Below, one piece after another: positions 1 through 7,704 of a DNA stretch of 8,532 nucleotides (its first letter is position 1; every line of letters starts with the position of its first letter). The notes under the pieces are model-generated. The model worked only from the letters and a program-made list of their open reading frames with translations. It was not told the DNA's origin and made no database searches. Source of the DNA: GWB2-37-7 sp049684915. GTDB lineage: Bacteria > Bacillota > Clostridia > Lutisporales > Lutisporaceae. The stretch is from assembly GCA_049684915.1 (NCBI GenBank), contig JBAVGO010000127.1, forward strand, positions 1-8,532. The letters run 5' to 3'. The position numbers and the translations under genes were made by a program.

Positions 1-3000
1 AGGGATAGTAAAGCGACCCCATTGGGAAAGGGTTGGACCTTTGGTTTCGAGGGAAGTGCTAAAGGTATTGACCTTGTTACTGTCTCACTTCCAAACGGAA
101 GTGTACAAAGATTTAGAAAAGATGGCACTTTATACAAAGCAGAAGACTCAAGAAGTATATTTGTAAAAAATGCAGACAATACATATACCTTGACTACTAA
201 AGATCAGTACACCTATGGTTTTAATACTGATGGGTGGCTTGTTTGGATGAAGGACAGAAACGGAAATACAGTCAATATTCAAGTTGACACAATGGGAAAG
301 GTACAAAAAATAACTGATACAGTCAACCGAGAATTTATCGTAACCTATAACGCACAAGGTCTGATTGACAACATTAAAGACCCAGAAGACAGAGTGGTCA
401 AATATGAATATGATGTCACTGGACATCTTATCAGAGTTACAGACCCTGCTGGTACATATATGCGTTATAGCTATGACTCAGTAGGCTATTTGAATAAGAT
501 AGAAGACCATTACCTAAAAACTATAGAAATACTCACTTACAACAATACTGTTGGAGTAGATCAAGGCAAGGTAGTACAAGCTACAGATTCAAATGGTAAT
601 ATAAATAACTATTCCTATGATACGCTTAACAAAAAGACTACAATTAAGGACCAAAACGGTAGAACCTGGACATACTGGTTTGATAACGATATGTATACCA
701 TAAAGGTACAGGACGCAGAGAATAAGGCTTCTATGACAGAGTATTTTCTGACAGGTGGTAAAAATATATATGGTGATGTAAAATCAACCACTGATAGAAA
801 TGGTAACAAGACCCAGTATGAGATAGATGATAGAGGTAACGTAATCAAGATAACTAATCCTGATTTTAGCTGCAAAGAGTTTGGTTATGATGATAAGAAT
901 AATAATATATGGCAAAAGGATGAACAGGGGAAATTTACCTTCTATACCTATGACGACAACAAGATAAATCAGCTGAAAAAGGTACAACCACTTAATGGCA
1001 CAGACCAGTATACTACATTAGCTGATCAAACAAAATTTGCCATAACTCAATATGAATACTATACAAAGCTGGAAGCACAAACCCTGTTTAACTGTTATGC
1101 AGACGGGTTGATAAAGAACATTATAGACCCAGAAGGCAACATTACAGAGTATACATATGATACATACGGAAATATCAAAACAGTCAAAGACCCAGAGGGA
1201 AAGATAACTACAGATACCTATAACAAAATAGGTTGGAAGCTAAATACAACCTCTCCAAATGGATACATAACAGAGTATACCTATGACCTAAACGGACTAA
1301 CAGAAAAGGTAGTGCAGAACAACGGAGAAACTACAAGAATTGTCTATGACATGGCAGGAAGAAAAATTAAGGAAGTAGCTCCAAATCAATATGATGCCAC
1401 ACTAGACGATATAGCTGCACATAGCTATTCTGGAGATTCTGGATACAGATATGAATACTATGATAATGGTTTGCTTAAGAAGTCTATAGACCCATTAAAC
1501 TATGAAACTATATATACCTATGATGTATATGGAAATATAGTTACCGAAACAAAGCCAAATGGAGCTGTATACAGATATGAATATGATGTTATGGATAGAA
1601 TTACTAAGTCATATTTCAAAGAATCAGCTACAGCACAAGAGCTTTTGCTAGAAGAATATTCTTATGCAACACTGACAGATGGTAAAACTCAAAAGACATA
1701 TAAGCAATACCTAAATGATACAGAGATAGCTGAAACAATATATGTTTATGACTATGCCCAAAGACCTGTTGAACAGCAAAATCCAGATGGTTCAAAATCA
1801 AAGCTCTGCTATAACACAAATGGAACATTGTCAACATCGATAGCACCAAATGGAAGTATAACATATTACAAGTATGACAGCTTAGACAGACTTGTGGAAA
1901 AATATACGCCCTTTGAAGTAGTAAACGGCAGCACTCTATATACATACGAAAGGTTTGACTATGACAAAGCAGGTAGAAAGACTGCTGTATACAGCAGTAA
2001 GGATTTAGTAGGACTAAACATACAACCCTTAAGCTTAATCACCACGAGCTATACCTACTACAATAATGGATTGCTAAAGTCTGAGGTGGATTCAGAAGGT
2101 AGAAGATCAGACTATACCTATGACAATGAAGGTAATTTGACTAAGGAAGAGCAGTATATTGACGCTGTCAATAAGAAGGTAACTGAATATACATATAATC
2201 ATTTGAATAAGCCAATTGAACATAAGGAGCATGTAAGTGCTGGAGCTCTAGCAGGAAATGAAGTTACAAGCACAGCGGATACCATAATTACTACTACCTA
2301 TACATACGATAAGAATGGCAATCTTAAGACTGTAACAGCTCCTCAAAATGTTATCACAACCTATGAATATGATAATATGAATAGACAAATAAGTGTGAGT
2401 CAACCAGGACTAGATGAATTTGGTACTGATGCTATAATCACAAACACTACTACATATAACTGGGAAGGCAATCCACTGACTCAAACAGATGCCAATGGTA
2501 ACATTACTTCCTATGAATATGACAACAGAGGACAGCAAATAAAAGTAATAAATGCAATGGTCGGGATAAGTGCATACAGCTATGACAGAGCTGGAAGAAC
2601 GGTTATAGAGGTATTACCACTAAACTACGATGCACTAAAGAGCTTAGACCAACAAAATAGAGTAGAGTATGTATATGACATAATGGGAAGAGTCAAAGCC
2701 AAGAAGGATATATGCTATGATACAACGACTTTGCAGTGGAAGACAATATATACAAGCAGCTATAAATATGACATCAATGGCAATGTAATAAAAGAACTAG
2801 ATGCACTAGGCTATGAAGCAGGCACAGGGGTAAGCATAGAAGAAAAAATAAGCACAGGCTATGGCACAAAGTATACCTATAACCTTGTTAATAAGCTTGC
2901 TTCTACAATTGACCCTGTATCTCAAGAAAGAGAATTATCCTATACAAACAGCTATAAATATGATGGACTAGGCAGAAAGATAGCTGAAACAAATGCCAAG

Positions 3001-6000
3001 GGAGTTGTTACTCTATACAACTATGACAATGTAGGGAATGTTCTAACAGTAAAAGTAAAGAAAAGCTCTACAGCACCAGAACAGATAATAAAGCAGGCAA
3101 CCTATGACTTACTAAGCAGGCAAAAGACACAGGTTGACGGGAATGGTAATATTACATATTTTGAATACAATGAATTAGGCAAAATAAGCAAGGTAGTTTA
3201 CCCAGGAGATGAAACAATAGAATCCAATACAATAACCTACCAATATGACTTATCAGGCAACCTTGCTAAACAACAAGACAGCATAGGAAAGATCAGCTTA
3301 TATACCTATGACAAACAAAACAGAATGTTATCTGAGACAGAGCAGAAGTCAGATGGCAGCGAGACTATAACTCTTACAGTGAAATATGACAAAAATGGCA
3401 ATAAGAGATTTGAAACAGATGGCAATGGAGCTATAAAAGAATACACCTATGACAACCTAAACAGATTAAAGACAACAAACATAACAATAAATGGAATACC
3501 TCAAGTAACAACCTATGCCTATGATGCCAATGGCAACCAAACCACTGTTACAGACTGGAAGGGCAACATAAATACAAATGTATACGACTCAATGAATAGA
3601 CTGATAGAGAAGAAAGACCCTTACACAACTATTCAACGCTTAGAATACAACAATAACAGTATACAGGTTAAGTCTTATGATGCACTAGGCAACATCACAG
3701 AATATCAATATGACAAAAACAACAGACTAACAAAAACAATAGACGCAAATGGACACAGTACAAGTCAATCATATGATGATGTAGGCAACATTTCAACCAA
3801 GACAGATGGAAGAAACATTACAACTACATATAACTATGATGAGCTTAACAGGCTGAAGTCGGTAGTAAATGCTAAGCTAGAAGCAACAAGCTATACCTAT
3901 GACCTAAACGGAAACCTGTTAACACAAACTGATGGCAATGGTAATGTTACAACCTATGAATATAACATAAGGAATATAGTAAAGAAAAAGATAGACAATG
4001 ATGGAAGATTGGGATTGCCAAGCAGCTTTACCTACATTGATTATAAAGTAGAGAGCTACACCTACAATGCTGATGGAATCATAAATACAATGACTGACAG
4101 AAAAGGTATAGTAACAACGTATATCTATGACATTCACGGAAGACTTATGTCAAGGAACACTGGCAGTCAAACAATATCATACACCTATGATAACAACAGC
4201 AATCAACTGACCATGACCGACAGTACAGGTACTACAACACGTACCTATGACGAACTAAATAGGACAACAACAAAGAATGTACCAAGTATAGGTATGAATA
4301 CATATGTATACGATATATCAATCAATGTAGCAGCAGGAAATATAAAGGAAACCGCTACTGATGCAAAAGGTAATAATGTTGAAAAGGTATATGACAAGAT
4401 AGGCAGACTTGCTTCTGTAATATCAGCAGAAGGTACAACGACCTACACATACTATGACAATGGTAATACCAAAAGTGTAGAATATCCAAACGGAGTAAAA
4501 GAAGAATATACATATTATGAAGATAACCTACTAAAAACTCTAGTGAACAAAAAGGCTGACGGAAGCATAATAGACAGCTACGCATATACCTATGACGCAG
4601 CACACAATCAGACATCAAAGGTAGATATAAAAGGAACTACAAGCTATACCTATGACAGCTTAAACAGACTAGAAAAAGTAGTAGAACCAGATGGAAAAAC
4701 AACTACCTACACCTTTGATAAGGCTGGAAATAGACTTACTGAGACAATGGCAATTGCGAATGACACAGTTACAGCAATGACAAATTATGCATATGACGAA
4801 CAAAACAAGCTTACAAGCACTGTAACAGTAAAAGGAAATGGATTATCAGAAAAGGTAACCTACAACTATGATGACAATGGTAACATGATAAGCAAGTTTA
4901 AGGTTACGCTAAATCTGGCTGAACCCAATTTACTAGGTGTATTTGAAATATTCAAAGCAGGAGAAAGCGAAGACAATAGCGTATCCTTCTATGAATACGA
5001 TGAATTAAACCAGCTTGTTAAGACAACAGAAGGAAATATGAATATATCCTACGCATACAACGGAGAAGGCTACAGAGTACAAAAATCCATAAATGGACAA
5101 GTAGCAAACTATCTCTATGAAGGAGATAAGGTTGTACTTGAAACAGATGGAACAGGAGCACAAACAGCAGCAAACATATATGGTACAAACCTTATATCAA
5201 GAACCGCAGAAAGTGAAACAGCATACTACCTATACAATGGACATGCAGACGTTGTAGCATTACTAAGCACAACAGGCAGCACATTAGCAAGCTACTACTA
5301 TGATGCATTTGGAAACGCAACAGAAACAACAGGTACTATAGAGAATCCATATAGGTATGCAGGCTATAGATATGATGAAGAAACTGATGTATATTATCTG
5401 AATGCGAGATATTATGATGCTAAGATAGCAAGGTTTATGACAGAGGATACCTATAGGGGACAGATGGATGATCCGTTGAGTTTGAATCTGTATACGTATT
5501 GTCATAATGAGCCTTTGATGTATTGGGATCCGACAGGACATTATGATGCAAATATTGTAACTAATGATGCAGGTGGAAATGGACAGAATACCAAAGGAGT
5601 AGGGGTATCAGATTTATCTAAAGGCTCAAAAAGTAACAATGTAATAGTATTACAACAGCAGTTGATAGATGCGGGTTATACATATATTGTAGCAGATGGC
5701 GATTTTGGTCCATTGACGGAAAAAGCAGTAAAGAATTTTCAAATCAAAAACGGATTGACACCAGATGGAGTTGTTGGTTATAACACTAATAAGGCTTTGA
5801 CGAATTATGACATGAATAATACAAGAAAATTAAAAATAGAGGACGAAAATAAAAAGGAGACTAATGAGGTAAATCAGAATAAACAAACGGATAATGGTGA
5901 TATAAATAAAGGAATTATTAGATTGATACAAGATAAATCTAATCAATTTAATGAATGGTCAAAGAACACTAATATAAAAGCAGAGATTGATCTTGCTAAA

Positions 6001-6441
6001 ATAGGTTTAGAGGAAAATTCTCCAGACTATACACAAAAGGTAGTAGATAGAGTCTTGGAGAGTGATAAAAGGATAGAGTCAGCTATAGATATGGTTACAG
6101 GTTTTGAAAGCAGTGTGAAAATTATAAAAACTGTTAATGAAGGGAAAAAAATTCTATCACTGATTAATACGGATAAAAGACTTATTAATGCAGCTGAAGA
6201 GATGGGGAAAAACCAATTAGTGCAAAAGGAAGCAAATGAGTTGGTGGAGAAGCTTCTTCAAGGTAATGTAAACCCTGGAAAAGGTACCAAAAATCTATTT
6301 AAAGATATTTTATATTTAAGAGGAGATAATGGAGCTAGAGTATTTTACCGAAATACTAAGAATGGAATTGAAATACTTGCAAGAGCAAGTAAAGAAAACG
6401 AAATAAAAGTAATAAAAATACTTGAGGAATTATACAAATAA
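1..6441 (+). CDS. RHS/YD-repeat polymorphic toxin protein, 5' partial
   Basis: Giant RHS (WapA-like) protein that presumably forms a secreted or cell-surface YD-repeat shell delivering a C-terminal toxin to neighbouring cells. The frame is open from base 1 with no stop, and the TTG at 22 lies inside typical RHS sequence (LGKGWTFGFEG). The true start, signal peptide and N-terminal domains therefore lie upstream; 2146 residues are visible. YD repeats of the form YTYDxxGN recur about every 20 residues from about 360 to 5340. The RHS-associated core follows: YYYDAFGN at 5293-5316, RYAGYRYDEETDVYYLNARY around 5353-5415, and the closing DPTGH at 5527-5541. The variable tip then has a peptidoglycan-binding domain (5614-5808), a hydrophilic linker and a putative toxin module. 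Base and codon use become more AT-rich from about 5341. A putative immunity gene starts 21 bp after the stop. The RHS family is certain; delivery role and target are inferred. Confidence 0.95.
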   Translation, partial: RDSKATPLGKGWTFGFEGSAKGIDLVTVSLPNGSVQRFRKDGTLYKAEDSRSIFVKNADNTYTLTTKDQYTYGFNTDGWLVWMKDRNGNTVNIQVDTMGKVQKITDTVNREFIVTYNAQGLIDNIKDPEDRVVKYEYDVTGHLIRVTDPAGTYMRYSYDSVGYLNKIEDHYLKTIEILTYNNTVGVDQGKVVQATDSNGNINNYSYDTLNKKTTIKDQNGRTWTYWFDNDMYTIKVQDAENKASMTEYFLTGGKNIYGDVKSTTDRNGNKTQYEIDDRGNVIKITNPDFSCKEFGYDDKNNNIWQKDEQGKFTFYTYDDNKINQLKKVQPLNGTDQYTTLADQTKFAITQYEYYTKLEAQTLFNCYADGLIKNIIDPEGNITEYTYDTYGNIKTVKDPEGKITTDTYNKIGWKLNTTSPNGYITEYTYDLNGLTEKVVQNNGETTRIVYDMAGRKIKEVAPNQYDATLDDIAAHSYSGDSGYRYEYYDNGLLKKSIDPLNYETIYTYDVYGNIVTETKPNGAVYRYEYDVMDRITKSYFKESATAQELLLEEYSYATLTDGKTQKTYKQYLNDTEIAETIYVYDYAQRPVEQQNPDGSKSKLCYNTNGTLSTSIAPNGSITYYKYDSLDRLVEKYTPFEVVNGSTLYTYERFDYDKAGRKTAVYSSKDLVGLNIQPLSLITTSYTYYNNGLLKSEVDSEGRRSDYTYDNEGNLTKEEQYIDAVNKKVTEYTYNHLNKPIEHKEHVSAGALAGNEVTSTADTIITTTYTYDKNGNLKTVTAPQNVITTYEYDNMNRQISVSQPGLDEFGTDAIITNTTTYNWEGNPLTQTDANGNITSYEYDNRGQQIKVINAMVGISAYSYDRAGRTVIEVLPLNYDALKSLDQQNRVEYVYDIMGRVKAKKDICYDTTTLQWKTIYTSSYKYDINGNVIKELDALGYEAGTGVSIEEKISTGYGTKYTYNLVNKLASTIDPVSQERELSYTNSYKYDGLGRKIAETNAKGVVTLYNYDNVGNVLTVKVKKSSTAPEQIIKQATYDLLSRQKTQVDGNGNITYFEYNELGKISKVVYPGDETIESNTITYQYDLSGNLAKQQDSIGKISLYTYDKQNRMLSETEQKSDGSETITLTVKYDKNGNKRFETDGNGAIKEYTYDNLNRLKTTNITINGIPQVTTYAYDANGNQTTVTDWKGNINTNVYDSMNRLIEKKDPYTTIQRLEYNNNSIQVKSYDALGNITEYQYDKNNRLTKTIDANGHSTSQSYDDVGNISTKTDGRNITTTYNYDELNRLKSVVNAKLEATSYTYDLNGNLLTQTDGNGNVTTYEYNIRNIVKKKIDNDGRLGLPSSFTYIDYKVESYTYNADGIINTMTDRKGIVTTYIYDIHGRLMSRNTGSQTISYTYDNNSNQLTMTDSTGTTTRTYDELNRTTTKNVPSIGMNTYVYDISINVAAGNIKETATDAKGNNVEKVYDKIGRLASVISAEGTTTYTYYDNGNTKSVEYPNGVKEEYTYYEDNLLKTLVNKKADGSIIDSYAYTYDAAHNQTSKVDIKGTTSYTYDSLNRLEKVVEPDGKTTTYTFDKAGNRLTETMAIANDTVTAMTNYAYDEQNKLTSTVTVKGNGLSEKVTYNYDDNGNMISKFKVTLNLAEPNLLGVFEIFKAGESEDNSVSFYEYDELNQLVKTTEGNMNISYAYNGEGYRVQKSINGQVANYLYEGDKVVLETDGTGAQTAANIYGTNLISRTAESETAYYLYNGHADVVALLSTTGSTLASYYYDAFGNATETTGTIENPYRYAGYRYDEETDVYYLNARYYDAKIARFMTEDTYRGQMDDPLSLNLYTYCHNEPLMYWDPTGHYDANIVTNDAGGNGQNTKGVGVSDLSKGSKSNNVIVLQQQLIDAGYTYIVADGDFGPLTEKAVKNFQIKNGLTPDGVVGYNTNKALTNYDMNNTRKLKIEDENKKETNEVNQNKQTDNGDINKGIIRLIQDKSNQFNEWSKNTNIKAEIDLAKIGLEENSPDYTQKVVDRVLESDKRIESAIDMVTGFESSVKIIKTVNEGKKILSLINTDKRLINAAEEMGKNQLVQKEANELVEKLLQGNVNPGKGTKNLFKDILYLRGDNGARVFYRNTKNGIEILARASKENEIKVIKILEELYK
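5614..5808 (+). other. Peptidoglycan-binding (PG_binding_1-like) domain within the RHS tip
   Basis: This stretch encodes about 65 residues starting LSKGSKSNNVIVLQQQL and including ADGDFGPLTEKAVKNFQ and GLTPDGVVG. This is the standard pattern of the three-helix peptidoglycan-binding fold: G-S-x-x-x-x-V-x-x-L-Q-x-x-L, then DGxFGxxTxxAVxxFQ, then GLxxDGxVG. It sits between the conserved core (ends 5541) and the toxin. By inference it could anchor the protein in the producer's wall or help the released tip engage the target wall. The family assignment comes directly from the motif; the role here is inferred. Confidence 0.88.
6211..6438 (+). other. Putative C-terminal toxin module of the RHS protein
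   Basis: The last 76 residues form a compact unit: a helical lead-in (VQKEANELVEKLLQGN), the motif NPGKGTK at 6271-6291, then LRGDNGARVFYR, GIEILARAS and a final helix KVIKILEELYK. The order of helix, then basic beta-strands with an R-x-V-x-Y-R pattern, then an I-x-I-L-A strand resembles the end of RelE/ParE-type (BECR-fold) ribonuclease or gyrase toxins. Position at the very C-terminus of an RHS protein, followed by a small acidic gene, is the usual toxin arrangement. The catalytic class is my inference from pattern only. It could be another polymorphic-toxin fold. Confidence 0.5.
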
Positions 6442-6446
6442 TTATT

Positions 6447-6451
6447 GGAGG
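6447..6451 (+). promoter_or_regulatory. Ribosome binding site of the putative immunity gene
   Basis: GGAGG lies 11 bases before the ATG at 6463. The in-frame TTG at 6445 overlaps this motif and so cannot be the start, which fixes the start at 6463. Confidence 0.75.
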
Positions 6452-6462
6452 AATTGAAATCA

Positions 6463-6804
6463 ATGAAAGTAATAAAAATTGAGTATCCTACTCAGTTGTC
6501 AGAACTAAAAGATATTAAAGATGATAATATTGATGTATTTGTTGAATTAGATGATGGAATAACATATACGGTTGTTGTCTCAACTCCGAAAAACTATTAC
6601 AGTTACATGGAAAAAGAAAATATTGATTTTTATTGTGGTGTTCCAGATGTTATTGTAAAAGAAATTACACATGATAATATTGAAAGAGCAATAATCAAAT
6701 ATGCAGAAGATAATGCTTACTGGTTAAAATACTATCATCTGGCTGGGGAAGTTAATGTTGATGCATTAAATAAAGTAATTAAGGAGAAGAAATCTATAGA
6801 ATAA
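6463..6804 (+). CDS. Putative RHS-toxin immunity protein (113 aa)
   Basis: Small soluble acidic protein with no signal peptide and no membrane segment. It starts MKVIKIEYPTQL, has a beta-rich middle (NIDVFVELDDGITYTVVVST), a segment with CGVPDVIVKEIT, and a helical end containing YAEDNAYWLKYYHLAGE. I do not recognise a named family with confidence. The case for immunity is context: it starts 21 bp after the RHS stop on the same strand, so it is very likely co-transcribed and expressed to neutralise the adjacent toxin by direct binding in the cytoplasm. Its size and acidic character fit known immunity proteins, which often bind basic nuclease-like tips. The REP-RAYT element begins 10 bp after its stop. 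The alternative is an unrelated hypothetical protein. The gene itself is well supported by the ribosome binding site and intact frame. Confidence 0.85.
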   Translation: MKVIKIEYPTQLSELKDIKDDNIDVFVELDDGITYTVVVSTPKNYYSYMEKENIDFYCGVPDVIVKEITHDNIERAIIKYAEDNAYWLKYYHLAGEVNVDALNKVIKEKKSIE

Positions 6805-6812
6805 GTGCTATC

Positions 6813-6856
6813 GAGGGACAAAGGGGACAGGAACCTTGTCCCTCTTCTGCTTTTTT
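6813..6856 (+). terminator. Possible Rho-independent terminator formed by the left REP hairpin
   Basis: GAGGGACAAAGG (6813-6824) pairs with CCTTGTCCCTC (6834-6844), with one bulged A and a 9-base loop. A T6 run lies at 6851-6856, six bases after the stem. It could end transcription of the toxin/immunity operon, and the same hairpin plus T6 is kept in the second element copy. The gap between stem and T-run is larger than in a canonical terminator, so strength is uncertain. Confidence 0.45.
6815..6842 (+). repeat. Left REP palindrome of element copy 1
   Basis: 28-bp imperfect palindrome running from GGGACAAAGG to CCTTGTCCC with the inner GGGGACAGG. With its flanks, 6813-6843 is identical over 31 bp to 8334-8364 at the left end of the second copy. 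It is the likely recognition hairpin for the encoded transposase. Confidence 0.85.
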
Positions 6857-6870
6857 GATATACTTATAAT

Positions 6871-6876
6871 GAGGTG
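6871..6876 (+). promoter_or_regulatory. Ribosome binding site of the transposase gene
   Basis: GAGGTG, six bases before the TTG at 6883. The GTG at 6874 lies inside this motif and is rejected as a start. The same GAGGTG precedes a TTG at the same spacing in the second copy (8391-8396), which supports the choice. Confidence 0.72.
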
Positions 6877-6882
6877 GTTAAA

Positions 6883-7641
6883 TTGCCAAGATATGCAAGA
6901 AGTATAAGTAAAAGCGGAGTATATCACGTTATGTTACGAGGCATAAACAGACAAACGATTTTTGAAGATGAAGAAGATATGCAGAAACTACTTGAAACAA
7001 TAAAGAAGTATAAAACAATAAGCAAATATGAGATATATGCTTATTGTATAATGAACAATCATGTCCATCTGCTTATAAAGGAGTTAGGAGAGTCAATTTC
7101 AAATGTAATCAAGAGAATAAGCAGCAGTTATGTATTTTGGTATAATAAGAAATATGAGCGTTGTGGTCACTTATTTCAAGAGCGATTTAAGAGTGAAGCC
7201 GTAGAAAGCGATGAATACTTTTTGACGGTACTTAGATATATTCATCAAAATCCTGTAAAAGCAGGAATAGTAAAGGATATATCTTGCTATAAATGGAGCA
7301 GTTATAGTGAGTATATAGATAAAGAAGAAATAGTTGATATTGATTTTGCATTAAACATGTTTTCAACTGAAAGGAAAAGTTCAATAGAATTATATAAGAG
7401 TTTTAATAAACAAAAGAATAGTGATATGTGTTTAGAAGATGAGGAAAAAGCAAGAGCATCAGATAGTGAAGTGAAGGAATACATAAAAAAATTAAATGTA
7501 ATGGATCCAAAGGAATTGAGACAGTTAGAAAAGAGTAAAAGAGATGAAATTTTAAAGAAGCTTAAATTAGTGAACCGAGTAACAATAAGACAATTATCAA
7601 GGATGACAGGAATATCAAAGAGTGTGATAGACAGAGCTTAG
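6883..7641 (+). CDS. REP-associated tyrosine transposase (RAYT, Y1_Tnp/HUH family)
   Basis: Single-strand DNA transposase of the Y1 family that would nick and rejoin at the flanking GGGACA palindromes through a covalent 5'-phosphotyrosine. Starting at TTG 6883 it has 252 residues, which looks full length for the family. Visible motifs are the N-terminal GVYHVMLRGINRQTIFEDEE (residues 12-31), the HUH metal-binding motif in NNHVHLLIKE (His60 and His62), the GHLFQERFKS block (95-104), and RYIHQNPVKAG (118-128), whose Tyr119 is the expected nucleophile. The C-terminus, TIRQLSRMTGISKSVIDRA, looks like a small helix-turn-helix for palindrome recognition. All catalytic residues are present and the frame is intact, so it may be active. 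The stop codon TAG shares its G with the first base of the right palindrome. No convincing promoter is seen, so expression may rely on read-through from upstream. Confidence 0.95.
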   Translation: MPRYARSISKSGVYHVMLRGINRQTIFEDEEDMQKLLETIKKYKTISKYEIYAYCIMNNHVHLLIKELGESISNVIKRISSSYVFWYNKKYERCGHLFQERFKSEAVESDEYFLTVLRYIHQNPVKAGIVKDISCYKWSSYSEYIDKEEIVDIDFALNMFSTERKSSIELYKSFNKQKNSDMCLEDEEKARASDSEVKEYIKKLNVMDPKELRQLEKSKRDEILKKLKLVNRVTIRQLSRMTGISKSVIDRA

Positions 7642-7668
7642 GGACTAGGTACCTGTCCCCCTTGTCCC
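7641..7668 (-). repeat. Right REP palindrome of element copy 1 (inverted)
   Basis: On the + strand this reads GGGACTAGGTACCTGTCCC followed by CCTTGTCCC. GGGAC/AGGT pairs with ACCT/GTCCC around one bulged T. Its reverse complement matches the left unit at 25 of 28 bases, so the two units bracket the gene as inverted repeats. It begins on the last base of the transposase stop codon. Confidence 0.85.
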
Positions 7669-7687
7669 ATTCGAAACATTTGACATT

Positions 7688-7693
7688 AAGGAG
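7688..7693 (+). promoter_or_regulatory. Ribosome binding site of the ydeI-like gene
   Basis: AAGGAG, 11 bases before ATG 7705 and 5 bases before GTG 7699. Both starts are possible and differ by only two residues. I prefer the ATG. Confidence 0.6.
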
Positions 7694-7704
7694 TTGTTGT
7701 GATT

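Larger units (their letters stand above)
6815..7668 (+). mobile_element. REP-RAYT element (complete, 854 bp)
   Basis: A single transposase gene is bracketed by two 28-bp palindromic units in inverted orientation. The reverse complement of the right unit (7641-7668) matches the left unit (6815-6842) at 25 of 28 positions. The arrangement, one Y1 REP-associated transposase with its own palindromes at both sides, is what is described for REP/RAYT pairs. These are related to IS200/IS605 transposases but usually domesticated or slow-moving. No target duplication is evident at the flanks (tatcga on the left, attcga on the right), as expected for single-strand Y1 mechanisms. The outer boundaries are defined only by where the palindromes end and could extend a few bases. 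The same left palindrome and gene start recur at 8336, which shows that the unit has been copied. Confidence 0.82.

Noticed and set aside
22..24. TTG at 22 as the start of the RHS protein
   Set aside because: The frame is open to base 1 and the residues around it are mid-domain RHS sequence. There is no ribosome binding site or signal peptide, so the true start lies outside the window.
148..5541. Several minus-strand frames of 60-105 codons opposite the RHS gene
   Set aside because: The low-complexity YD repeats produce them. Their translations are rich in Ile, Tyr, Ser and Cys with no family resemblance, and the + strand protein is unambiguous throughout.
6406..6479. 14-bp direct repeat AAAGTAATAAAAAT at 6406-6419 and 6466-6479, coding KVIKI both at the toxin end and the immunity start
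   Set aside because: Short, very AT-rich, and encoded in two otherwise dissimilar proteins. Chance is sufficient, although it could in principle assist local recombination.
6865..6870. Perfect TATAAT just upstream of the transposase
   Set aside because: Transcription from it would begin at about 6877, removing the GAGGTG ribosome binding site. There is no good -35 at the right distance, and copy 2 has TAGAAT instead. It is probably AT-rich coincidence.
6809..7675. TCGA on both sides of element copy 1 as a possible target-site duplication
   Set aside because: On the left it abuts the palindrome, but on the right it is two bases away. Y1 transposases normally make no duplication, and copy 2 does not show TCGA on its left.
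7680..7685. TTGACA resembling a -35 box for the ydeI-like gene
   Set aside because: A matching -10 would fall on the start codons at about 7703, placing the transcript start inside the gene. It is not usable for the start supported by AAGGAG.
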